DNA from: Pelargonium nanum
Lineage: Eukaryota > Streptophyta > Magnoliopsida > Geraniales > Geraniaceae
Direction of reading: 5' to 3'
Length of the DNA: 30,376 nt
NCBI GenBank assembly: GCA_036897485.1
Contig: JAYMTF010000778.1
Coordinates: 1 to 30,376 of the forward strand
In this document: piece by piece, positions 9,468 to 19,830 of the stretch
How positions within the stretch are numbered: the first letter of the stretch is position 1
Layout of the letters: each line of letters opens with the position of its first letter
The notes under the pieces: generated by a model
Told to the model about the DNA's origin: nothing
Databases searched by the model: none
Seen by the model: the letters and a program-made list of their open reading frames with translations, nothing else
Program-made: the position numbers and the translations under genes

Positions 9468-10733
9468 GTTTAAGGCCTCTCTTTTATCTATGAGTCATTT
9501 CCTTTAATAATTTGTACTACTAGCTAGGACTACTACTTGTACTCCTTCCAAGTATTTTGTATTTTTGTCTCTTTTGTTGGGCCTAATTGACCCTTTCCAT
9601 GTGGTCAATACCTACTTGGGTCACTCCATTGGAGCTTAAGTTTTCCTCTGAAATGAGAGTGGCCAAATCTATGTGTACCCTTTATCATTAATATCTATTC
9701 AATTTTATGTTATTTTTGTTTGTGCTTCTTTGTTGATGGCTTGGTTTACATTTGGATTCGTGAAATTAAATCTAGCATAATGGAATTTAAGGATCCAGAT
9801 GAAAATGATAATTTGATTCTTCGTATGCGGATTCAGATATTGTGGTCGTGAGAATGATTTTAGAGTGAGAGTCTTCGGTTGTGTGCTCATATTGGATAAA
9901 TACTATGTACAAACGAATTTCTTAAGTACTTGAGTTCTTCCACTGATCGGATTAATTTATTGTGTGTTTTTACTAAGAGTCGGTAAAAAAGGTGGATTTG
10001 ACGGACCAATAAGAGTCAAAAGTGGGCCGTTTTAACGAAATGTGCAATGTCTGACACTAGATTAGTAATCAAGGATACAGAGGTACGAGCCTATAGAACA
10101 GATCCTGTTTAAGGTCGTTATCTGACACTAGATAAATATCAATTCATGAGTTCTCTCACTTATCGAACTATTATTCTGTTACTCATTTTCATTTGCATTT
10201 CAAAAACATTTTATTCAAAAGGTAGCTACATATAATTGTATTGTAGTTGTGGAAAGGTCCAAAGCAAAGAACATGGCAAGCTGGATCTGATCATGGGTTA
10301 GATTGAGGTTGGGACTTGGAAAAAGAGCCAAAGTTGCATGTCAATGAATACATAAAGAAGAAGAAAAAGTGACCTTTTTTGTATATGTGCCCTACCTTTT
10401 AAGGGTGTGTGACCCAATTGCCAAAACCAAGAGGGGAAAAAGAGAGAGCATGGTTTCATGAAATATCAATATGGGGTGGTGGTGGGGATGATTTTGTCCT
10501 TGCAAGGTTGATCGTTGAAATGGTCATGTGACTTGTGTCTTTCTCAATTCTCACCACTGTCTCTCATCTTTATTGGTAATTAATCAAATTGCTGGTCCTA
10601 CTCTGGACACAACCAAATGGCATTTTTGGACCTCACAATTACAGGCTGACTCACAAATAGTCCCAATTTTGTGTTTGAAATGGTAAATTACAGGATTTGT
10701 AGTAGGGCAAAGTAAAAGGGTGCAATCAATAGC
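9468..10733. other. GASA 3' UTR and intergenic DNA
   Basis: The first 200-250 bases are probably the 3' UTR (T-rich, with AT-rich polyadenylation-like strings near 9680-9700). Beyond that I see no gene, no clear inverted repeat and no target duplication. Confidence 0.5.
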
Positions 10734-10743
10734 AACTATATAT

Positions 10744-10801
10744 ATATATATTTTTTTTTTCTTTTTGGATTAATAAACAAAATACTTATTGCCGATAAAA
10801 A
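10744..10801 (+). mobile_element. 58-bp retroposon 3' stub
   Basis: A very short insert ends in TTGCCGATAAAAAAA. AACTATATAT stands before it (10734-10743) and after it (10802-10811) as a probable target duplication. The duplication is low-complexity, so chance is not excluded. The tail resembles that of the retroposon ending at 7727. Confidence 0.45.
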
Positions 10802-10811
10802 AACTATATAT

Positions 10812-11758
10812 TTTGCAACTAATGAAAGAGAGACCAATATAACTTTCATTGTTCTTATACATAATGAGAATTTATAAAAAGAAAAGGTCTAATCTCGATT
10901 TTAAATCTCAAAATATTCGACACATTTTATTTAATTATTATTATCAAAGCCAAGTGTATAGCACTCAGTTTTCATACTCGATCGAGATATGATGTTGAAT
11001 TTGTCTTCGGATGAGTGGTGTGTGTAATAGTATGCGTGTGAGTTTTTTTTTTTTTTTTTTTTTAGAAAAAAAAACATTAGAATTCTATAACAACCCATAG
11101 ATTACTTAATCCTCATGGAGGAAGAGAAAGCAAAACATCCTCCCTGGATAATCAGAACAACAGTCAAAGCCGCACCTACAGGTGGGTGCAAATAAAAGGT
11201 ACGATTACAAACATGCGTATTAGTATTAATTGGACATCTATATAAATTTGTACTCGTACATATAATGAGTTTGTGGTCGTGAAGCGTCCGCCCAAATCTA
11301 ATTTAATTGTATTTTGTTGAGTCTCAGTCAGTTGCTTTTTTGTTGAAACTCCTTGATGTATATTTACCAATTGACTACAATATTTTAATTAGTTTTATGC
11401 ACTTTGTACCGTATCTTTGTTGGCTTTGGCACAAGTGCAAGCAAGGAAAAGAGATCATTAAGATGACAACCCTATATTTCATATATTGCTTGCATATATT
11501 AATTTGTTGTTGCATTTATAGGTCACATTTGATTTTCAAGGTATATGTATATTTGAATGTGATGCATGTGACACAAGTCCCTTGAGTTCAAATTTCTACC
11601 AAACAAAGCAAAGTCTTGGAGGCTATTGCCATTCTCAATGTCGGGGTCCTCTCAACGAGGACAAGTCAATCAAGGTTCAACCGAAAAAACAAGAAAAGAG
11701 GAGGAAGTGATCCCCAGAATCCAGTGGATCAAGATCATCTAGTCTTGAAAAATTTCAT
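10812..11758. other. Intergenic DNA with a 20-bp T-run
   Basis: No supportable gene. The run of about 20 T at 11044-11063, followed by TAGAAAAAAAAACATTAG and a more complex stretch up to about 11190, could be the A-tail and 3' end of a minus-strand retroposon. I could not find its target duplication. A 92-codon frame at 11307-11585 has no recognisable domain. Confidence 0.4.
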
Positions 11759-12250
11759 GTGAAAAAGAAGATTAATATTAGCAATCGTCGGCTTTCGGTC
11801 AATCCTCTAAAACTGCAGGAAGATGGGGCGAACTCACTCAAGCTGCAAGGAGAATCGGTGAACTCAATCGAGTTGACCTTCATAGATGTGAGAAATCACA
11901 ATCAATTTTTGGATATGGATGATCATTTTAAATTCGTATCTATTGCTTCTAAAGATTTTCGGATGCTTGCCAACAAAAAGACAAGGTATATCGGAACTAA
12001 TCATCAACGAATGAGGAAGATCAAATAAAAAAGGCATACAAATATCCACTGTCGGAAATGTCTACAATACTCATATTCCTATAACAGATTTGAAATGGAT
12101 GAAGCTACTCTTTCCAAGCGACTATAAATGTCATGCTATAGATTAGTTCTCCTTTGTTTGGCTGTCTTTCTACTCAGCTAGGTGTTATGTTTATGTTTTT
12201 TCTTTAACTTTGTTATGTAATTTATGTTATATTAATGAAATCTTGGCCTG
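11759..12250 (+). other. Unrecognised open frame followed by a retroposon-like tail
   Basis: An 89-codon frame (11759-12028) encodes a polar peptide with a small internal repeat: LKLQEDGANS followed by LKLQGESVNS. About 200 bases later the sequence ends TTATATTAATGAAATCTTGG...TATAAAAAAAA (12218-12250), which resembles a LINE or SINE 3' end. The frame is therefore more likely part of an old retroposon or processed copy than a host gene. I found no flanking duplication and no known domain. Confidence 0.3.
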
Positions 12251-12252
12251 TT

Positions 12253-12539
12253 ATAAAAAAAATTGAATATATTTTGTCCAACAAATTCTTCTTCATCCCC
12301 CTACTTGAAATGACTAAAGTACATGATATGTCTGTTTTGACTTTCGGTCAACACAAACACACTAGGAGTATGATATGTGATGTCTTCTTGTCCACAAAGC
12401 AAAGGTAACTAGCCTAGTGTCGAAGTTATATATCCAGCAATGTAAGTGTTTATTCAAGTCTCAATTCAAGGTCTCAAAGTATAGGTCTTCTTGTCCAAAC
12501 AAAGGTAATCTTCTAACTCTTCACATGTGTCATGCGTGA
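12253..12539. other. Intergenic DNA
   Basis: Nothing recognised. A phrase close to CTTCTTGTCCA(A)CAAAG(C)AAAGGTAA recurs (around 12381-12409 and 12486-12508), so there is a small local direct duplication. Confidence 0.4.
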
Positions 12540-13740
12540 AGATAAACACACACAATCAACAAAATACCCGGGGTTGGTGTTTCGGGACGACACCTCCGGT
12601 GTGAGAGCAAGTCTTTTGTGGGAAACCAATATGTTCTAAAGAGCTTTTCTAGTGAGACAAAGTTCTAGAAAGATAAGTGAACGTGAGAAATGAATAGTGA
12701 AGTTAGGATCCCTCTCTTTTTAAAAGATGGGGTATTTATAGGCCCTTACCACCTTGTGCCACTTGTTTCCATTTGATTGGTTGGTGAAGATGGAAGGCCC
12801 ATTGAGGCCCATTTGAAGTCCATTTGGCTTTCTTTACCCAAATGCCTCAAATGGCCCACTTGGCCAATGTTAGCTGTCCACTAAACCATTTTGTTGTTGT
12901 TTGGTTTCTCTCTTCTAGACATGTTGTGTATATGTGCTAGAGAGCTTGAGGGTCTCACAGGCCTCATGCGTGGTGAGATGACTCGCCTCATCCTGTGTGA
13001 GCATGTGCCTCACAAAGCAAAGTTATGGGAGTCAGGGAATGTTAGAGCGTCTATGTTATAGTATGTTGTTGGAGGTGTGAAGCAAGGCGAGGCCTTGTTC
13101 GTAAGCTTGTGCTTCATGGAGAGTGTAAGAGTATCGCTTGTGAGCGTGTGCTTCGTGGAGAGTGTGAGGGTCTTACTTGTGAGCTTGTGCTCCTTGGGGA
13201 GGAGTGAGCTCTTGAGCCTCCCAAGTTGTGGTGAGATACTTGTTACAAGCTTAGGAACTCATTGTCCATGATGGAGAGAGAGTATCCTTTTGTTCACGGT
13301 AAGAGGTGGCTCCTTGTCCATGATGAGAGCAAGCAAGGCTTGTCCCTTGATGAGAGCAAGACTTGTCCATGCTGAGCTTGAGAGGATGAGAGGATAGAGG
13401 TCGAACGTCGGGGAGCGGGAGGGTTGACTTGTCCGGTTTGGGAGAGTGCTTTGTTCGTTTGGAAGAGTGGCTTGTCCGGACCGGGACAAGCTCGCTTGCT
13501 CCAGTTTGTTGTGGTGATGCCTTTGCTTCCCCCAGTTCGTCTTAAAAGTGTTTTTGGACTTTGTTGAAATAATTTTTAGGTTCAGAAGCCTTCTGGGTCA
13601 TGGACCATCTATGACCGTATTTGTCGGATATGGGTTGATGATGTGGTATTGAGGTGGCCACGTGTCACAATCTCATTGGTCGTGAGAGTTATGATTTTTG
13701 TGGTAGCATCAGTACTCTTTACAAATTGGTTGGGGATGTT
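12540..13740 (-). repeat. LTR-like region in minus orientation, ends not defined
   Basis: This G- and T-rich stretch differs in composition from its AT-rich flanks. On the minus strand it has a canonical TATA box (CTATAAATACCCC, rc of about 12730-12742). A leader follows that ends near GGTGTCGTCCCGAAACACC. That order (GC-rich U3, TATA, leader) fits a retrotransposon LTR. It contains 39-bp tandem repeats and several TTGTCC phrases. I could not find matching TG/CA ends, a target duplication or a second LTR, so a solo LTR is only the favoured reading. Confidence 0.4.
13105..13205. repeat. 39-bp tandem repeat, about 2.6 copies
   Basis: Units start at 13105, 13144 and 13183 (the last is partial), each beginning GC(T/G)TGTGCT(T/C)C. 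Because 39 is a multiple of 3, the plus strand shows a 13-residue repeated frame at 13077-13271. I treat that frame as a by-product of the repeat, not a gene. Confidence 0.85.
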
Positions 13741-14185
13741 GATGTATTCATAATTTACTTTACCCTTGCGTATTAAAATTATTTGTATAGATCTAAAGCT
13801 GATAATTTTGATCAGAATAAAAACAAAAACAAAAAAAGAATCTTGAAATCCGAATTATAAGCTCTACATATATAGACAATCTAACAAATCTTTCATATTT
13901 AATTTCAAAGTTTTATACATAAAATTACTAAATGTTTCGTAAAACATGTCGCTTGCGTAGAAAAATACATGTCGTGACAGAAGACGCTCCTTTGCAACCC
14001 AAGAACATTTATTGTATCAAATAGAATAGTGCTAGTATGGCTAATATATGGATGCAAATGAACAAACAAACTTTTTCTGCACACATATAGTACTATATAT
14101 AATTGTCACATACAACAACACAATTGTTACTATATATGCAAAACAAATGCATACATACATACATACGTAGTAACTTAATTCAAAG
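13741..14185. other. Intergenic DNA downstream of the RING-CH gene
   Basis: AT-rich, with a short (ACAT)n run near 14152-14165. No gene is seen. Confidence 0.5.
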
Positions 14186-14190
14186 ATACA

Positions 14191-14196
14191 TTTATT
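14191..14196 (-). promoter_or_regulatory. Probable polyadenylation signal of the RING-CH gene
   Basis: On the minus strand AATAAA (rc of TTTATT) lies about 110 bases downstream of the TAA stop, a usual distance for a plant 3' UTR. Confidence 0.5.
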
Positions 14197-14306
14197 TAGG
14201 GATAGAATTCAAAGATACATTGTCTATATACTTTCTATTTATAGCTCCTCAATAAGCTATCATTCCACTATATATTGTGAACACAACCATTGATATATGT
14301 AATGAT

Positions 14307-17300
14307 TTAATGAGTTCCATGAGCATGAGGAGGGTGTTGGGATGGTACTAGTGCAGATTCCAGGTCTCCACCAAGAAGATGCTCAGCTGGTCTTGGAGAA
14401 ATTGGTATGGCAATAGCAACATCTGCTCTTTCTTGTCTGTCTTCAGCCAACTGATCACAACCATGCAATGCATATTTATCAATGTTAATTAGTCTATATA
14501 TGAAAATAATGATCACTACAAGAAAAAGCCTTAATCAACTACGGTACGAAAGTGTCGCTGATCAGCGACGGAATCAGTGACGGAACCGTTGCTAGCCCGT
14601 CGCAAGTCGCAATCAGCGACGGATCGTTCCGTTGCTGTTAAGCCAAATTCTTGTATTGGATGATGATGATGAGTGATGAAGGTACTAACAGTAACAGGCC
14701 TGTCCCTGAGGAGCCTAATGAAGTTGGTAGCACCTGCCATGATGTAGCATGGGATAATCATGCCAAATGCTAGCTGTTTCATCACCATATATTCACACCA
14801 AAATCTATGTTAATTACTCATATTATAACAAATTAAGAAATCAAAATAATGAAATTGTTCCAACGAAACAGATTTTCTAAATTTTTTGGAGCCCGTTTAG
14901 TTGTAGAAAACAGTTTTGATTTTCAGTTTTCAGTTTTTTATGGAAAATTTAGAAAATTTGTTTAGTCGTAACGTTTTCCCATATTTATTTATTTTGATTC
15001 TAAATTATAATTATGCAATGTTGAATTAATTTAAATTGGCAAATAACAACATTACGCATAATAGATGATCCGTGAGACGTAAAAAAAAGTAAAAACGAGT
15101 AGTGGAAAAAATGAGTTTTCAATTTGGAAAACTTAAAAAAAAAATTCATTTTCAAGCTATTTTGGAAAATTGTTTTCCATTTTTTCATTTTCTAGTTTCT
15201 GTTTTTCAAATGGAAAGTATGCAACTAAACAAGTTTTCCATTTTCTAGAAAACTGGAGGAAATACTTCATAACTAAACATACGTAAGTTTTCTATTAAAA
15301 TGAAAGCAGAAAGCAGAAAGCAGAAAATGGAAATTGTTTTTTACAACTATACACGGGTTCTAAAGTATTTATCAGTCCATACAAACTTGAGTCGAAGAAG
15401 TTAGAGAACGTACGTAGTAAGCGGTATGATCATGGGGTCTCTTGGCAGAATTATTAGTCATCATCATAATCGCCAGAAGCTGCAATTTTGAAGGGTTATA
15501 TATTATTGCAAATTGTACCTAAAATGTTGGAATGTACTTGTATATTAAAGCATATATATGGTATATTACCAGTCCAACAATGCAACAAGATGCTAGCTGA
15601 ATCTGGACGACACAAAGCAACAACCAGAAAGAGCAACTATGTTAGTTCTTGCTAGGGATTTTTCACCATAAACTAGCAAAAATACATAAAAAAAATTATT
15701 CAACAATCAAAATTCGTTCAAAATAGTTTATGCTATTATTCTCGTAAAGTTTGTTTGACTTGGCACTGAAATAATAAATGGCATTAACTATTTGTTCGAA
15801 ATTTTGATGGTTCGAGAACTAAATATCACTGCAAATTTAGCTTTTAAAAGAAGACAGTCCCGATCAATTTTAGGTCATATTCACATAGGAGTTTGAGAAA
15901 TCCTAAATTGACGCTCTATGAGAAGTGATCGGTAACTGATCTAAAGTTATAATTATTCAAAGGTTTTAGAAATATGGTGTTCGATTAAAGGTCGCATTTG
16001 TTTGGTATCTAATAGTAGAGACGACAATTTCGAGATTTTGGTTGAGTATTTTCGGTTCAGTTGAAAATGCCTGATACAAGCACAACATGTATATTAGGTC
16101 AAATTTCTAATTTATTATACAATGAGTGATTTGTACGATCTAATTCATTATGCAACTTTCATAGGATAAACCAGACCTGACAAAAAACTAATTGGATCAT
16201 ACTTCAAGTCTTTATGGGTTTGGGTCTCAATTGTCATCTCTTCTTCACCAAAGGTCATGTTCATTTGGAGTTATAAAACTCCAAATTTGCGCCTTATCCG
16301 ATGTTACATCGAAGGTCACTATGTAACAACATTTTATTAAATAAATCTCTGGTAGGTTCACATACCAAGAAAAGTACGAGACGGCAGGTTCTAGACCCTC
16401 TGAAAACGGCGGAAACGCAGTCCTCGTTATCATAATCGATGTCCCGGAGGTGGTGTGCTGCTGCAGCCATAGCGGATTGATGCTGAAGTGAACTCACATC
16501 ATAGCCTTCACTGCATATATTCAAATACAAGTAGTGATGGTTTATTGCATGCTTGTTTCATTTATAGAATCAAAATAAGACAATGTCATGAAATTAAGTA
16601 TAAGCAAACATATATAGAGATTTATGTAAGACTTGCCTGATGTCAACAGTAGAGTGATGAGGGCATGGAATGATAAGTGGAGATGGAGGCAATTGGACAA
16701 TGTAGTTGGGTTGATATGTCTTTACATGTATACATCAAAATGGAAAAAAAGAAGAAGAAATATTAGAGATATATCAATATGCCAAAATGCTCTAAATTTT
16801 ATACACTTATTTATTAACAAAGTGATATGACAGTCTACATGTCACACATTGTATCCATAGACGAATCCACTTGGACTGCTTTGGGGGCAACTGCACCCAC
16901 CACACAGAAAAATTATTCCGCTAAATTTTTGAATTTATTCATTAAAAATCAAGTATTTGTCTATATTAATTGATAAAATTTCAATTTTTTCCCCCACAAG
17001 ATTTTTATTTTTTGTTCCAATAGTTTGATGAAAAAATTATTCTTGTAGTATGCCTCCGCAGAACAAAAATTCTCTTCTCATAATTAATAATGAACTTTTG
17101 GCACAAAACATCTGTTTCATAAAATATATTGTATTTTAGTGAGTTGTGATTCAATCAATTGTCAATAAAATAATTTGTGGCATTTTCAAAAAAAAAAAAG
17201 TTGAGCTACACAACAGGGGTAGCTCTCCCCTTTTAACCCAAACTCCACCCACGCGATGCAATGTGATTTGAACCCACGACCTCCTACGTGGTTACATATC

Positions 17301-18346
17301 ATTCATCTATTTACTAATTTTAATAGTAGAAAAATATTTAATCAGTGCAATTGGTAATTAAATAACATGATGATAAATTGAATTCTACACAATATATAAT
17401 CACTTCATTTAATTCCATACCCGATGGCAGATCTCACAAAATGTATTTTGTTTCTCGTTGCACCATCGTTGCACACATCTCCTATGAGCATACTGCACAT
17501 TGAACAAATCAAAACACAGTTTTATATTTGAGAAAATTCATCTTTTTAATTACAACTTGATGATGATTTAATATGCAAAACAACACTAGAGCTAACAAAT
17601 TTGATCCGGACCTATTGGTACTTAATACCCAACTAGTACTCTCATAATATAGCTAGATATGATTAAATTTTAGTTTAAGTATGGTCATATAAAAAAGTGT
17701 GGGTCGAGTTGAATAGACTCGTAATGATTCACTCATTTTTTATTTATAACCCGCAATGCTAACTTCTTCTGACTTAGACTAATTCGATCATTTTCAATCT
17801 ACAATCTATAACCAGCACTTTTTCCGAGTAAGGTTCGTGAAGTCTTTTTATATTAAAAACTTTGCTACTAAACCCTAAACTAGATTTCAGGTTTGATGGG
17901 TGAAAAGTGCGTGTTTGGTTGAATAGACTCACACTAGTGCGATCATTTTTTATGTTCAACCTGCAACCAGTATCTTCCGAGATAGGATAGGTACAAGTCT
18001 TTTCTCTCCAACTCGATCTTACTCTGGTCTCTTAACACTCGGCTCATAAAAGCTTTGTGCATTTTCAACTTCAAACTCGAAACATCAGTCTTATGCAATC
18101 GAACAAGTATTTATATATAATCAAATATGTGTATGTATATATGTATGTACACACCTTAATGGTCCCTGTGCAAGCACAAGGCGACTCCATTTTGTAGAGG
18201 AGGTCCTCTTCCTGGCAAATCCGGCATTCGACTTTCAAATCCGGCTCTATATTTGATATGCACAAGTCCTCCGGAGCCAAGCCATTCGCAGGAACATTTT
18301 CATGACTTGTAATGGACTCCAATGTCACTTGTTGGTCATGGCTCAT
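14307..18346 (-). CDS. RING-CH (RINGv/MARCH-like) membrane E3 ubiquitin ligase
   Basis: Eight coding exons give 272 residues: complement(join(14307..14450, 14690..14773, 15414..15479, 15570..15602, 16366..16510, 16637..16719, 17421..17492, 18155..18346)). All phases join without a stop. Residues 41-86 form a complete C4HC3 RING-CH finger: C41, C44, C57, C59, H67, C70, C83, C86, with the family strings CRICQEED, CVQRWCNEK and CEICH. Proteins of this plant family use the finger to recruit an E2 enzyme and ubiquitinate membrane-associated targets. A proline-rich segment follows (TYQPNY...PPSP). Two predicted membrane spans lie at about 159-182 (across exons 4-6) and 198-216 (GMIIPCYIMAGATNF). 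The tail is hydrophilic, ending HPPHAHGTH. The layout matches the plant group with the DUF3675-type C-terminal region. The intron after coding exon 3 starts with GC (AG/GCAAGT). Exon 5 is only 33 nt. Most introns carry transposon sequence, yet the frame is intact. Substrate and membrane are unknown. Confidence 0.93.
14514..14658. mobile_element. CACTA-type MITE, 145 bp, in RING-CH intron 7
   Basis: The left end is CACTACAAGAAAAAGCCTTAA. The right end, reverse-complemented, is CAATACAAGAATTTGGCTTAA. The outer part is the well-known plant CACTA terminus. GAT flanks it on both sides (14511-14513 and 14659-14661), matching the 3-bp duplication of that superfamily. Inside are several short GCGACGGA/TCCGT(T/C)GC repeats, like CACTA subterminal repeats. 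It has no coding capacity and fills most of a 239-bp intron. Confidence 0.85.
14889..15360. mobile_element. Terminal-inverted-repeat element in RING-CH intron 6
   Basis: The left end (GAGCCCGTTTAGTTGTAGAAAACA) and the reverse complement of the right end (GAACCCGTGTATAGTTGTAAAAAACA) match over about 38 bp with a few differences. The interior is full of GAAAA/TTTTC strings and has a (GCAGAAA)3 run near 15305-15325. I could not settle the target duplication, so the superfamily (hAT or PIF/Harbinger) is open. No coding capacity. Confidence 0.65.
15703..15815. repeat. Imperfect hairpin in RING-CH intron 4
   Basis: The arm AATCAAAATTCGTTCAAAAT... (about 15704-15742) faces its complement at about 15772-15812, with small bulges and a loop of roughly 30 nt. 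It could be a MITE core or a foldback remnant. Confidence 0.6.
17190..17310 (-). mobile_element. SINE-like remnant in RING-CH intron 2
   Basis: On the minus strand there is a tRNA-like box B (GTGGGTTCAAATC, rc of about 17264-17276). Before it is a tRNA-like string (GTAACCACGTAGGAGG), and after it about 70 nt ending in a T-run (the A-run at 17189-17200 on plus). Box A is weak and no flanking duplication was found, so this is a likely but decayed SINE. Confidence 0.4.
17640..18060. repeat. Imperfect internal repeats in RING-CH intron 1
   Basis: Similar phrases recur: GTTGAATAGACTC at about 17709 and 17918, and CGATCATTTT followed by a stretch like AACC(T/A)GCAA(C/T) and TTTCCGAG/TCTTCCGAG at about 17786-17830 and 17940-17980. 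They look like diverged copies of a unit of about 150-210 bp. Confidence 0.5.
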
Positions 18347-18728
18347 TGTTCCTGCCTACCACACATGTTTATTTCCTTAATTTTGTGATAAAGCTCTACT
18401 TGTACTATTATATATTTGTAGGTACAAACATAGACCAAAAGTCAACTTATTCCGATAAAATAACAAAGTGACAGTACAAACTCTTACAAGAAAATAAGCT
18501 AAATAAAATAAAGTAAAACACAATCACACAGAAATCAATGTACAATACGTGTATTGAAAACACTATTGGCCAAACGGTTTAGATGCTCGATAATCATATT
18601 ATTGATAGAGTGGTTGAGACTTGAGATGCACAATATGAATTTGGGGTGTGTGTTTATAGTAATTTTTTAAAATATTATATGTTACTAGGTTTTACTCTTA
18701 TTTGTTGATAAACATTTTTATAATTAAA

Positions 18729-19021
18729 GGAAAAAGGTCTCCAGAGGTCCCTGTACTATCTTATTTGTTCCATCGGAGTCCTTGTACTTTACTTTGTTCC
18801 TACGAGGTCAAAGTATCACACATTTTGTTCCCGCGAGATCTATTCCGTTAAGTTGCTAACGGAATCCGTCAAGTTACTAACGGAATCCGTCAAAACTAAC
18901 TGACGCCGTTAAAAATAAATAACTAAATAATTTTTAAAATGTAAATTTACTACTTTACCCTTCATATTTTACAATTTTTTTAGTTTTGCCTTCTTCTTCC
19001 TTTCTTTCTTCTCCTCTCTCC
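18729..19021 (+). repeat. Left terminal inverted repeat of the MULE, about 293 bp
   Basis: It matches the right repeat closely, but carries an extra 21-bp direct duplication (GTCAAGTTACTAACGGAATCC, about 18868-18888) that the other end lacks. This explains most of the length difference. Confidence 0.85.
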
Positions 19022-19830
19022 CCGATGCTCTACCAGAAAAGCTGAAGGGCACTTTGTTTTCAGATGGAAGCCGCGAGACAATGGTGGTTGCACCAGTGAG
19101 GTGGTGACAGCAAAAGGGCGGTGGGTTTGATTTTGATTCATTCTTTTTAGGGTTTCAATTTTTTGTTTGCTCTTGGACTTGTCCTTGAAGAAGAAAAAAC
19201 ACTTCATCTTCTTTCAAGCATTTAACAACCCATTTGGCTGAATTGGGAAGATAAAGAAAAATCCAGATTAAAAAAATGGATCCGAAAACAGCCAAACAAA
19301 TCAGGTACGACCCAAGAGGAAAATGAAAAGAAAGGAAGCAACTTTACAGAGGAAAGTTTTCAAAAAAAACTTTACAGAGGAAAAAGAGGCAAACAAGAAA
19401 ACCCAGATGAGAAATGAACAGATAAATGTGAACAAGACAAAACCCATATGGAAAAAATGAGGTCCAGAGAGGAAATTGAATAAAAATTGAACACAAACCC
19501 ACAACGAAGAAGGGGATTGAGAGAGACATGAGTCTAGATTTTCTATAGGATCAAAGACCAACAAGACTTTTCTTTTTTGTATTACAGTTTAATTTTTGAA
19601 ACAATGAGTTATGGATCTTGAGTAGCAAGCATTTGAAAGAGTGGGTTCTGTATTCTTTTTCATTAGATTTGTTAGAATTTTTTTTTCCAAATATATGTTG
19701 CATTTCCAGCAGCAAGAACTACAAGGAGTGTCCAGATTTCAATGAGTGCCTTGCCTTGTTGGAGTTCTACTCTGGACCATGAGCAGACGGCGACGGCGTC
19801 GGTCTCGTCGCCTCTCGATGATGATCAGTG

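Noticed and set aside
9107..9507. Two overlapping plus-strand frames of more than 100 codons
   Set aside because: They run through GASA intron 3 and exon 4 in the wrong phase. The spliced GASA reading with all twelve cysteines explains the region.
13077..13271. 64-codon frame with a 13-residue repeat
   Set aside because: It exists only because the 39-bp tandem repeat is a multiple of three. No domain or start context supports it.
19301..19564. 87-codon minus frame rich in Phe and Leu
   Set aside because: It is the complement of an A-rich, repetitive stretch inside the MULE. It looks like a membrane protein only because of composition.
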